From positions 1,776,501-1,840,500 of the forward strand of contig CM043942.1 in NCBI GenBank assembly GCA_014529385.2: DNA of 64,000 bases, written 5' to 3'. Every line of letters begins with the position of its first letter. Position 1 is the stretch's first letter. Positions 10,393-20,174 of this stretch are shown one piece after another. The position numbers and the translations under genes were made by a program. The stretch is from Adiantum capillus-veneris. Lineage: Eukaryota; Streptophyta; Polypodiopsida; Polypodiales; Pteridaceae. Below the pieces are notes generated by a model, which saw only the letters and a list, made by a program, of their open reading frames with translations, was not told the origin of the DNA and searched no databases.

Positions 10393-13350
10393 ATATTGGT
10401 GCACTTGGACTAAATGATGTTGAGAAGAAGAAGAGATTAGACAAGGCCACAAAGGTAGAAGAGGAACATTTGAAAGATAGAAAATACAAGTACCTATCAA
10501 CCGCCAATCCTCCTAACGGGTGATGAGTTATTCAAGTTTCTATTTAGCATTAACTGGGATGAACCTGGCATGCTAAAGATCACTAGAGATAACCTCTATT
10601 GTTTGACAAGCTCAAAGATCACTCCCGAGAGGTAATCAAGCTATTCGTTTCTCATTTAATAATTATGTTTGTGCCATTTCATTTTTCTATATGATTAATT
10701 GATATGTTGCCTTATTTATTGTAGAAAGAAGATAGTTTTGCACCTTATGAGTCTCACTAAGTCTAAAGTACCACAATATCTTCATTTTGGTGACTACAAA
10801 CGTTTTAGAAGCTACATGAAAAAGGAAACATTTTGGTATCACTTGCATGGAGAGGCTACACTTATGATTGAAAGGCTACAAGAAGAAGGTCCACAATTTC
10901 TAAATTCTTTTGACCTATTCTACAAGATGAGCATGAAGAATCATATTTTGCAAGTAGACATTTGACCATTGTTTTTAATAAAATATAGACATATTTTATT
11001 TTACATGAGATCAACTTGAGTGTGTTTTTCAATTGTTACTATGTATGTAGGGTTTTATTTATCTAATGGATGCGGTGAAGTCTACCGACTCTAATGAAAA
11101 GATGTCGGAACTTGTGTTGTTGGCTAAGAGAGTTATTTACAGGTTTGCATCTTTCACTTGCACTCTTTGCAAAAAAAAAAGTGCATTTAATTTTTTTGTC
11201 GTGTTTTATGATAGTGGGTCATTTTGAGTATGACAAAATATCATTTTGTGTTTACAAACAATCCTTAAATTCCCTATGGAATCACGATATGGGATGGATG
11301 GTTTTTTTGACAATAAGGTCGTGTATAATGTCTATGTTGAAAACCCTTAAATCTCTTGTGGGAGCCCAAGATAGGGTGTGGCTTATTTTGAAAAAGTGTT
11401 CTCCATACCAAGGAGACTCTGGTGAAAAAAAAAATCAATACATGTCATTGCGTGTATGTGCTTTTTAAAGTGGATGATGCTCTAAAAATTGTGTAGATGG
11501 GTTATGCAATGTGTTGAGGCACAGGAATTGAATGAAGCCCCATTATTCTCACTAGAGAGTGGATTAATGTGCATGATGAGAAAACAATGTACTTCCCTCT
11601 TTTCTTGAAAGGAATGTGACAACATGGGATGCCATTAATTGTTGTCCTTGGTGGTTAGATTATCCAGTAGGAGTTATTCCAAAGCAAGAGATTGAGCTAC
11701 AAAAGAGTAAGTATCTTAACACTTGTGGCTCTTGTTCTTTTGAGAATGTATATATTACTTTAGTGCTAATGTATGTGATATTATGCTATATGGTTGTTGA
11801 GTGAAGGGTTTCAAAATGAGGGTGATGAGTACTTAGAGGAGACAGAAGAAGAGTCTCTTCCTCCCGTTGCTCATGGAGTTACTCAAAACACTGTTGGGAG
11901 TGGCTCTCAAGGTACTCCACTAGTAAGCAATGCACTCAAGAAGGGTAAAGGGAAAATGGAGCCTCCAAGTACATCAAGGATACCCACTCCCTCTTCTATG
12001 CCTCCCATTGTTCCATCTACGGAGCTCGGTATGTCCTCTTTGGCGACCACTACACTTCATATGGCACCCTCTTCTAATGTGCCCACTACATCCTCATTGG
12101 TGCACACTACTTCGTTTGTTGCGGAGTCTTCACTTGGGCACAAGGCTTGGGAGAGAAGTCTGATCACATGATTTGTTGGTAAGTTTAAGAAAATTATTTG
12201 CAAATTTGTTGCAAATCTATCTTCCATGTTTTCTAATCCAAATCTTATTTGGATAATGCTTGCAAGGTTGCATTACCAAATTGTTGTTGATGTTTTTCTT
12301 GTGGATATCTCATAAATTGATAAGTTTGTCCTTGATAGGTAGATTTGGATAATGGTTACTTAATTTGCATGTTATTTTGCATTGTTTGTTTGGTTTTCTT
12401 GTAGCATCGTGTTGTGAGGTTGCTAGGCTTATCTTTACAGATTTTCCTACAAGTTTACTTGTCGATGGTCTAGGACCAATCCCATTGGGTAAGTAACTAC
12501 TCTTTGGACTAGTACCTAGAGCTTACTATGGTTGTATCCTTACGTCATCATTCACTTTTGTAGAGGGCATGAGTTCTCCCAAGTGGAACACATTTTCCAA
12601 GGGTCTAGTGACAGGGTGCATGGATATTGCACGTCAGTTTTTGGCCGATGGGGAGTTTTAAGTCACCATGTGCATGGTAGAGCATATTTGAGATTTTATT
12701 GCAGATACAACTAGGGTAGGACTTGTGCTCTTACGTACATGGACCCTCATGTGTAATAAGAAGGCATATCGGCATCCACTCACTAGAGAGGTGGTGAGAT
12801 AACAAACTTAGTTTCATAATTTTATTTCCTAACTAAAGACATTGTAGTGAAGACATTCATTCTTTGAGTTATTTATTTATGCAGGTACTTGATCTTACCA
12901 TGTGTCTTTGGTATCGTGTTGAACATCCTATGTCACCCTATGATAGAGAGGCAAGGGAGAAAATTGTCGAGAGATTGTTTCCAACAGATTGTAGCCACAT
13001 GATAGATGATTTAGTTTTCCTCATGGAGATTGATGGTATTATTCTTAGAGGCGGGGCAGAGCGGCCTTCTTTGTTCTTTCGATAATACTAGTCCAATGTA
13101 TGATACTAGTGAATGTTATAGTATATGTGTGTTTGCATCACGTTTCTATTTTACTTTTTATATGATCTAGTGGTTGTTGCTGGCAACATTTACTGAGCCT
13201 CATGACTATGTTTTAAACTGGTTTGCGGGGTGTGGTGGTTTGGGCCGAGCTTGTGCGGAAGATATGAGGCATTGCATGTGTTTAGAGCTAAATGACGTGC
13301 TCTATGGAAGATGTTTATCCGACATTGCATGTGAACCTGTGAAATTTTGA

Positions 13351-15308
13351 TTGCGCATGCACACTTGGTTTAGGAAACTCTATTCTAACAGTACATCTTG
13401 ATGTTTTGATTTATGTGTTTTATGTACATGGCATCCATATGACATTGACATGGCATTTTGGTGTTTTTGTAGTATGAGATGAATGACATACTAGCACTTG
13501 TAGTTTGGTTTGGAGGGTCCTTAAGCTGATTTGGTATGTTACTCTCTCTATACATTTCATTTGTGTTTGTTTTGTACATGATGGCCACATGATGTGGAGA
13601 TGACTTTGATTGGAGGTTTCCTATGTAGTGTGATATACATGTTGCACCACCACTTGGAGGTTATTTAGTTAGATTATTTTGACACTATTGAGAATGTGTT
13701 GAATTTTGTGAGATAACAAAATCGTTATTAAAGTGATGAAAATAAGAGTTTATGTGAAGGAAATGATGGGAATGGGATCGCGCAGCGCCTGAGAAGGGGG
13801 GCCCTTTAAGGGCTGACCCGAAATGACAATAAGTTTGAGTTTACCGCAAGGGCTTAGCGTACGCCGAACGGATGGGATAAATTATGAGGCGCCGCTTGTA
13901 GCTGATTGGGCCTGCGACCTTTCGCAGCAGAGATGTAGGGGATTGCCGGTCAGAGTATGATGACCACGGCTGATCGGTTGGTTGGCAGACCCGCCTGGAT
14001 TATCAATTTCGATTGAGCACCTCGTTTGGGATCCGCTCAACGGGTGGGCAACGTCCCCCTTTTTTTGTCTTTTGCCTTAAATAGGCAACCTCAAAATGAG
14101 CTCAAATTTTCCGTAATGACCATGTGAAGTAGCTTAATGGTAGGGTGAGGGTTGTGCGAGTGGGCACAATTGGCCATGCACTTTCTTTTTTTCTCAAACC
14201 AATCAGGGACGTTTTTCACAGGAAAGCGTCAACCTCCGCAAGTCCAACTTTACATGGTTCCGGACGGATGAGTGGGGGTGGAGTTAGCTTACCATACCAG
14301 TTGAGGACGCTCACACAGAGGGGCTATCGGCAATCAAGGACCTCGATTGCACCGTTGATTATGGCTCCAACACCCAATCGCAAGGAAACAGGAGTGCGAT
14401 AGACAATGGATATGGTTGAAGCCATATGCCTGAACAAGGCAAGGACCTTGGTGTTGCCCACTCCCATCAAGCCACGTTGCACACAACGGCTGCTTCATGG
14501 TGGAGCTGCAACAAAAAGCATACTAATTACAAGCTTCAATCCAATAACCTTTGCAACTTCCACCATAGTTGCGATATTCATTACATAATTGTATTATGTT
14601 TCATTTTACATGACCTCTATAGAGACTTAATTATCAGAACAATAACTAAAAACTATGCCTCATGGACTACCCCCTAATAGTGGGGCTAGTCAACAAAGGA
14701 CTCTATTCAAGGTGTACAAAGCAGTGGACATGAGTGCATGCAAGAGAGGAGGAGGAGAAGAGCAATTGCAATCCTATGCGAGAAGAGAAGAAGAAAAAGG
14801 GCTATCTGACGATATGGGAGAGGCAAAGCCTTCCAATAGCCTCTTTGGTTCAACAATCCAATTATTCGTAATTTTTAACTTTTTTAAATTGTACTAGGAG
14901 CCTAATCCATAACTCATTAGAGTGACTACTTTTCAAGGCACATAACCAAGGCAAGGTTGTGAGAAGAGATGAGAAAAAAATAAGCTTGTTTTAAACAACT
15001 AGGTCTCCACACAATTTATAAAACAATAAAATTAATGATTTGGTTTATAATGAAAGTACTGCACACTTTTAGCATTTGCTCAGTGCTTTCCTTCCTCTAC
15101 ATAGTATAGACATTTTATGTTGATTGAGCCAATAGTGCAACCCTTTCATTTTAATGGTAGGAAATGTGAGAATGAATGGACCTAAAGATGTGGAAGTCCA
15201 AGTGTAGAGGAGATGAAACATGAAAAATTGTTCAAAGATATGGAAACTCAAATAGTGTAGGGGAGATGGAATGAAGAGTCTCATTTGCCTGTAAAAGAGA
15301 AACATTAT

Positions 15309-15316
<8 letters not shown>
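13351..15316. other. No recognisable gene
   Basis: Short open frames here (for example 14145-14402 and 14655-14897) match nothing I know and lack supporting splice or motif evidence. A GC-richer block at about 13765-14060 begins GATGGGAATGGGATCG, the same 16 bp that start the LTR-like repeat at about 59887, so it may be a decayed LTR edge. Confidence 0.4.

Positions 15317-15349
<33 letters not shown>
15317..15349. repeat. (TC)n microsatellite, 5' boundary of the LINE 1a fragment
   Basis: A pure TC run of about 33 bp passes directly into LINE ORF1-coding sequence at 15350. The same arrangement recurs at the other LINE boundaries in this window. Confidence 0.9.
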
Positions 15350-15351
<2 letters not shown>

Positions 15352-15728
15352 CTTCAAGGGAAAGGAGCAGATGAATTTATTTCGCCAATCCTGTCTCCTC
15401 AAGGGAACCAAGTTTTGGATCGCAAAGGAACTGGCCACCAATCAACTCAAACTCAAGGTAAACGAGCTCAAGAAAGTACACGAAGCTTGCAAACAAGGAA
15501 AATGGACGGTCTACCGAGGTGGTAAAGCGATTATCCAAGAGTTTCAGACTCCGAGATTGGCTTCCCCATCACCTGACCCACTTTAGGTTTTCTATTGTTC
15601 TTTATGTTTTTCCCTATTGATGGTCCCTGGGACCTTAACTGATATGTATCACATACTCTCATTCAGAATTGTTGTATCGTTTTGTTTTGGTCCCATAGGT
15701 CATATCTGACCTACGCGGACGATAAATC
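15350..15728 (+). mobile_element. LINE 1a: 5'-truncated ORF1-only LINE fragment
   Basis: The frame running from 15311 to 15586 encodes, after the TC tract, TFKGKEQMNLFRQSCLLKG ... KWTVYRGGKAIIQE. This is the C-terminal part of a LINE ORF1 protein, clearly related to 16764-17012 and, more distantly, to the ORF1 ends of LINE 2 and LINE 3 ([13 protein letters not shown]). The stop is followed by about 140 bp of 3' UTR, a stem-loop (15697-15712) and (TC)n. No ORF2 sequence lies between ORF1 and the 3' end. Element type (ORF1-only, similar in plan to mammalian HAL1) is inferred from this and from LINE 1b. Confidence 0.75.
15697..15712 (+). other. LINE 3'-terminal stem-loop (1a)
   Basis: AGGTCA-TATC-TGACCT, a perfect 6-bp stem with a 4-nt loop, preceded by GGTCCCAT and lying 17 nt before the (TC)n tail. 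Equivalent motifs end every LINE in this window. Confidence 0.7.
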
Positions 15729-15768
15729 ACTCTCTCTCTCTCTCTCTCACACACACACAATTTTTTTG

Positions 15769-15809
<41 letters not shown>
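15729..15809. repeat. Compound microsatellite (TC)n-(CA)n-T7-(TC)n between LINE 1a and 1b
   Basis: TC run at 15729-15749, CA run to 15759, TTTTTTTGTAAATC, then a second TC run at 15773-15809. The TTTTTTTGTAAATC word recurs after the TC tail of LINE 1c (about 19424), suggesting a shared target or tail structure. Confidence 0.9.
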
Positions 15810-15810
<1 letters not shown>

Positions 15811-15962
15811 GGTGAGAGCAAACAACAACTCACCAACAACAACCCTGTTTTCGAATGCTGACAGCAACAACCCGCCAGGCGTGACCTAGACCATCTGCTT
15901 CGACGAGCTGCAGAGCCATTCCCCTCATCGGGCCCATCGACTGTGTGCTTCGACGTTCTGCG

Positions 15963-16240
15963 TACCCGTTCCCCGCTTAAGCTTCACTTCACTCTCAATC
16001 TCCTTTCAAACATCCAATCACTTCGACCTTGTTCCCATAGCCGTGACCTGTACAAGTTAAGCCTAGCCTTGTACAGGCGTCCCCACATAACAAAGAGTCA
16101 AGACCCATTCCCTGCCTAAGCTTCACTTCACTCTCAACCTCTTCTCAAACATCTAATAGCCTCGATCTTGTTCCCATAGCCGTGACCTATGCAAGTTAAG
16201 CCTAGCCTTGTTCAGGCGTACCCACATAAGAGAGGCGAGA
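15963..16240 (+). repeat. 139-bp tandem repeat in the LINE 1b leader
   Basis: Two units of 139 bp (about 15963-16101 and 16102-16240) share CTAAGCTTCACTTCACTCTC and CTTGTTCCCATAGCCGTGAC, with scattered differences. In LINEs, 5' tandem units often carry the internal promoter; that role here is inference. Confidence 0.8.
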
Positions 16241-16247
16241 AGCTCCA

Positions 16248-17012
16248 ATGTCCAGCACTCACAAGAGTTTTCTTACGGTGGCAGCTGCACCTAAGAAGGA
16301 TCCCGCTGCTCGTCAAGACTCAAGGATCACAGCCCTGGAGACTCAGATCCGAGAGCTCGCTGCTCGTCAAGACTCAAGGATCACAGCCCTGGAGACTCAG
16401 ATCCGAGAGCTTATTTTGGAGAATGCCGAACTCAAACAACGCTTGAGTAAGCTTGAGGAGACGAAGGCAAAGGAGAACGAAATTGTGCTAGCAAAAACAC
16501 ATGAAGTCGAAGCTTCTCTCATTGAGTCAATCAAGGCAGCCCAAAAAGAAGCCCATGAGGTAGTACATAAGAAGATCAATAACAAAATACAAGCAACCTT
16601 ACAAGAATCCCTTGCTCTCAAGATTAGGATTGAAGGACTCTCCTAACCATGCTGCACCGAGGAGGACACACTCAAAGAAGCCATCACCAAGCTCAACAAC
16701 ATTCTACAACCAGCTAACATCAAGCCCGACAATGTTTCTTGGATCAACGACACGCATAAACATGTGCCACCTGGTCAATGCATCCTCACTTTCAAGAACA
16801 AGGAAGAATGGACGAACCTGCTACGACAATCCTGCCGCCTCAAGGGGACAAAGATTTGGATCGCCGAGGAATTGACCACAAATCAACTCAAGCTTAAAGC
16901 AAGCGAGCTCAAGAAGATGCATGAAGCCCGTAAACAAGATAAATGGGCAATCTATCGTGGCGGTAAAGCCATCATCCAGGAGTCTCGAACTCCCACACTT
17001 GACCCCCCTTAG
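16248..17012 (+). pseudogene. LINE ORF1 protein (coiled coil plus RRM-like/C-terminal domain), one nonsense codon
   Basis: One frame of 255 codons from ATG 16248 is interrupted only by TAA at 16644-16646. Residues about 15-120 are a Leu/Ile-heptad coiled coil containing a perfect 54-bp duplication (16304-16357 and 16358-16411; 18 residues, ARQDSRITALETQIRELA). After the stop come an RRM-like segment (PPGQCILTFKNKEEW) and a C-terminal part ending KWAIYRGGKAIIQE. L1-type ORF1 proteins are RNA chaperones that trimerise through the coiled coil and bind element RNA. The start choice rests on it being the first ATG after the repeats. Confidence 0.7.
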
Positions 17013-17125
17013 ATTTTATTTCTTGTTCTTTCCCTTTTTCCCTTGTGGACCCTCAGTCCCTAATTGATATGTATCTAAAGCCTCCACCTTAGAAGAACAG
17101 CTGTAATGTTTTGTTTTGGTCCCAT

Positions 17126-17141
17126 GGGTCATATCTGACCT
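17126..17141 (+). other. LINE 3'-terminal stem-loop (1b)
   Basis: GGGTCA-TATC-TGACCT; five Watson-Crick pairs plus a closing G-U, 14 nt before the (TC)n tail. Confidence 0.7.
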
Positions 17142-17152
17142 TTGTGGACGAT

Positions 17153-17154
<2 letters not shown>

Positions 17155-17192
<38 letters not shown>
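17155..17192. repeat. (TC)n microsatellite between LINE 1b and LINE 1c
   Basis: A pure 38-bp TC run is both the tail of LINE 1b and the 5' boundary of LINE 1c. Confidence 0.9.
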
Positions 17193-17194
<2 letters not shown>

Positions 17195-17195
<1 letters not shown>

Positions 17196-19066
17196 CTACT
17201 ATTATACCTCTCTTCAAGGCAGGGGACCCCATTGTGCCAAGGAACTACCGTACTATTATGATAGGACACACATTGGCACGGTTGTATGCATCCATTCTTG
17301 AACAACAACTGAGTAAATGGGTAGAAAATGAGGGCATACGAGCAGCAGGACAAGCTGGATTCAGGAGGGGTTTCTCCACTTTGGACCATATTCTTACACT
17401 CAGAGCCATTATTGAGGAGGGTCGGGCACATGGGAGACGGATGTATTGTTGCTTTGTGGACTTCCGCAAAGCATTTGACACAGTGCCGAGGGCCAGATTG
17501 ATGCACAAGCTACTGAAGTTCGGAGTACCCACAGAGATCATATGGGGGATCATGGCTTTATACGGCTCAATGATGACTGGCCAGGTACGCACTCTTGAGG
17601 GGATTTCTGACATTGTTCATTCCACTATTGGAGTGAAGCAGGGGTGTCCTTTGTCCCCTACACTTTTTGGTATGTATGTAGATGAGGTCTCTGACTACAT
17701 TGACAGAGAGGGTGACAGAGGCGCTCAGCTAGCAGGGACATGGATCCCTTTATTATTATATGCTGATGATATTGTGTTGATATCAGAGTCGCCAGAGGGC
17801 ATGCAGAGATAGTTAGATGCATTGCACAACTTTGCAGAGGATAGTGGACTGTCTGTGAACCTTGGTAAAACCAAGGTTGTGGTGTTTAACACCACACCAC
17901 AATGGGTCAAGAGATCAGCACCTACACTCGTATATGGTCAAGACATTGTGGAGTACACAAATGAATATACATATCTGGGGGTGGTATTCACGAGACCGAG
18001 GTTTACTCTGAGGAGAGCAGCAGAGACTAGATTGTCCAGAGCCTATGCGGCATTGGGAGGGCTAGAGAGAATGTGTTCGCAGGTTCAGTTTCAAGAACCA
18101 CGAACAAAGCTATGGCTCTTTGATACTTTGGTTGCTTCAGCTATGCTCTATGGGGTCCAAGTTTGGGGACCATCTGTGAATCATGACAGTTGGAGGACCA
18201 TGGAGAGACCCTTGGTATTTATGATATCCCGGATGATTAGAGCCAAGGCCTCCGTACCACATGCGATTATTCGAGCGGAGGTCGTCCCTCCTATTGAGAT
18301 TGAGGCTCTTACTAGATCAGTGTCCTTTATGCACAGTCTATGGGATACACATAGAGGCACATATACTAGATTGGTTCTTGAGTCTTCTAGACAGTTAGCG
18401 ATGCAAGGAGATGCATCATGTTGGTATGCGCAGATGACCTCATGGTTTCAGAGACATGGTCTCAGCATGGATAGATTGCCTCCTTTTCAGTATTCCCTAG
18501 ATGCACCCTCCCTGCCAGTCACACGGACGGAGATCACCAGACTCATTCGACAAGATCTAATACAGTTGGACACCAAGAGGACATGGGTAGAGCCGATGCA
18601 AGAGTTGGGCACGAAGATGGCTTTTTACAAAGAGCACCTTCTCCAACTTTCGGGAGATGGGTTTGTGACTCGTCCGAGCTACATGGACACTCATTTGTCT
18701 CATGGTCTGCGATGTGCTATTGGTCAGATTCGCACATCCTCACACCAGCTGGAGACTGAGACGGGTAGATTCAGAGGGATACCGCCAGAGTCTAGGATAT
18801 GTCAACTATGTGGTAGAGAGCCAGAGACAGGGCTACACTACATATGCCACTGCACTGTGTATTATGAGATACAAGGGCGCTTCCATTGCTTATTCAAGGA
18901 GGGTTTTGGACCCCTAGATAGAGTCATGAGGTATCAGGACCAGAGATGCCTTGGCTTATATCTACTTGAGCTACACCGACATAGAGATACTCTGTTGAGG
19001 AGACATGGAGCACGAGACAGATCACAGACTTCTTTGGATCGAGGGAGCCAAGAGACCAACCACTAG
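17195..19066 (+). pseudogene. LINE ORF2 (reverse transcriptase and zinc-binding C-terminus), one nonsense codon
   Basis: A single frame encodes PLFKAGDP and [20 protein letters not shown], then [43 protein letters not shown] and the catalytic YADDIVLI box (about 17759-17782). A TAG at 17810-17812 replaces the Gln present in LINE 2 and LINE 3 (MQRQLDALH). The frame then continues to 19066. The C-terminal part has a Cys/His cluster, CQLCGREPETGLHYICHC (about 18809-18862), as in LINE ORF2 zinc-binding domains. The Asp pair of the catalytic box is present, but the stop and the lack of an endonuclease make it non-functional. Confidence 0.85.
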
Positions 19067-19368
19067 CACAGGGTTGTACCCGCATTCATACGAGAGGCAC
19101 CCTTATTGACCGGGCGACTGAGCTCGGGAGATCGAGACGACCACGACCGAGACACAAGAGCACACTCCATCAACGGAGACTCCAACAGAGGATCGGAGGC
19201 ATTCTAGCACGACACCCAGATTGTCATTTGAGGGCCTATTCTACATTTTCACATTTCACATTTCACATTTCACACTCATTTTCAGTTTTCATTTTTACTT
19301 TCAGTACTTTTTGTACTTGTACTTCAGACGTTGTATTAGATTCACCACTTTGTGTCTGATGGTCTCAT

Positions 19369-19383
19369 AGGTCATTTTGGCCT
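19369..19383 (+). other. LINE 3'-terminal stem-loop (1c)
   Basis: AGGTCA-TTT-TGGCCT; the fourth pair is A-T in 1a but the complement here uses a wobble (T-G), so pairing is kept although the sequence changed. Confidence 0.6.
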
Positions 19384-19423
19384 TTTGAAGACGTTAATAT
19401 ATCATTTCTTTCTCTCTCTCTCT

Positions 19424-20174
19424 TTTTTTTGTAAATCTTGTTGATGGAATCTACAATAGGGAAACGCCAGGGCGATGATTTTTGTACACACACACACAAC
19501 CACATCCCTTACGTGTTGGGTGTAATATCCTTGGCCATTTCCTATAAGAATCATTTAACAAGTTAATTCATTTTTTCAAAGTTAGAGCCATTATGATATA
19601 TCTATAGATTATCAAATTGTAGCAAATATGAAATACTAGTGATAAGTTAAGGTAAGGGCAACACTAATATTCAAGACTTTTGGCAAGCCAAAATAATGAG
19701 CATGATTGTTCTAATATGGCTTAATGCCAGACAGCATAAGCTTGGTAATTTTTATTCTTAGAATACAAAGCTTGTTGAATTTTACACAACCAGCTTGTTT
19801 AGTTTTTCCACCGTCACTGAATATCACCATTCCAATTCCTTCTGAGCATTACAAAATAGGTCTGAACATGGAGTACAAAAAGCTCCTTTCTTGTGCCTAA
19901 CACAATACCGAGCAGAATGCTCGACAGCTGGACAATTGTGCCAGGTAGAAAGAATGAAAGAATGGGAACCTACAGATGATTACAAAATTATACCATGCAA
20001 ACCACCCAAGATAGAGCTGCATAGCCTCTTACACGGATTCCTCTTTCGTTTCCAGATTCTGAGTGAAGCTGATTTTTTGTCCGATTGTAGCTGGAACTCA
20101 GCACTAGGATCTCAAATGTGTCCAGGTTTAAAGAAAAATCAGCTGATGATTGGCAAGAGAATGTCAGCATCGTT
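19424..20174. other. 3' flank of the NHX gene
   Basis: No coding sequence was recognised. On the minus strand an AATAAA lies at 19756-19751, about 420 nt past the NHX stop codon, and is the best candidate poly(A) signal. A plus-strand open frame at 19891-20421 is the shadow of the NHX last exon. Confidence 0.4.

Larger units (their letters stand above)
5964..13350 (+). pseudogene. Broken multi-exon gene with a C-terminal beta-class amino-methyltransferase-like domain
   Basis: Exons can be chained by splice sites and phase: 5964-6217, 6643-6898, 6933 onward, 7205-7318, 7404-7607, then (after the CACTA insertion) about 10397-10631, 10724-10950, 11051-11141, 11494-11707, 12405-12498, about 12563-12810, 12885-13084 and 13171-13350. 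The N-terminus is basic, then Glu/Asp-rich. Near the C-terminus, ARLIFTDFP resembles catalytic motif IV (normally [TS]-[DS]-P-P-Y). A helix and strand like ARQFLADGEF follow, then a RTWTL strand, GGAERP, and HDYVLNWFAGCGGLGRA, a good match to SAM-binding motif I (DPFxGxGtt). Order IV then I fits the beta class (DNA methylase N4/N6). Motif IV is degenerate. At least four frameshifts, in-frame stops near 12660 and 12690, a TGA near 6966 and a 34-nt pseudo-intron at 6899 mark it as dead. Substrate is unknown. Confidence 0.5.
15810..17154 (+). mobile_element. LINE 1b: ORF1-only LINE (HAL1-like)
   Basis: The insertion runs from one (TC)n tract to the next. It has a 5' leader with a 139-bp tandem repeat, an ORF1 frame (16248-17012) with one nonsense codon, about 115 bp of 3' UTR homologous to LINE 1a, a stem-loop (17126-17141) and (TC)n. 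There is no endonuclease or reverse transcriptase sequence, so it would have to be mobilised in trans. The same ORF1-to-tail structure in 1a and 1b argues against a chance deletion. Confidence 0.7.
17193..19408 (+). mobile_element. LINE 1c: 5'-truncated LINE with ORF2 reverse transcriptase
   Basis: Sequence homologous to the RT-to-tail half of LINE 2 and LINE 3 starts abruptly after (TC)n, at the point equivalent to their TTATCTACTAT...CCTATTTTCAAG segment. It continues through RT, C-terminal zinc-binding domain, 3' UTR and a stem-loop (19369-19383) to a short (TC)n tail (19409-19423). The endonuclease and ORF1 are absent. It is a classic 5'-truncated insertion, clearly diverged from LINE 2/3 at the protein level. 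Confidence 0.85.

Noticed and set aside
11610-11700. WDAINCCPWW as the catalytic DPPW motif of the methyltransferase
   Set aside because: Tempting match, but it lies too far upstream. The TDFP segment near 12440 has the correct spacing to the following helix and to motif I.
13776-14060. GC-rich block as organellar or rRNA insertion
   Set aside because: No recognisable rRNA or plastid gene sequence; only a 16-bp match to an LTR-like repeat edge.
14110-14260. Possible tRNA-derived SINE head (TAGCTTAATGGTAG box A-like)
   Set aside because: No acceptable B box at the right distance, no cloverleaf and no tail was found.
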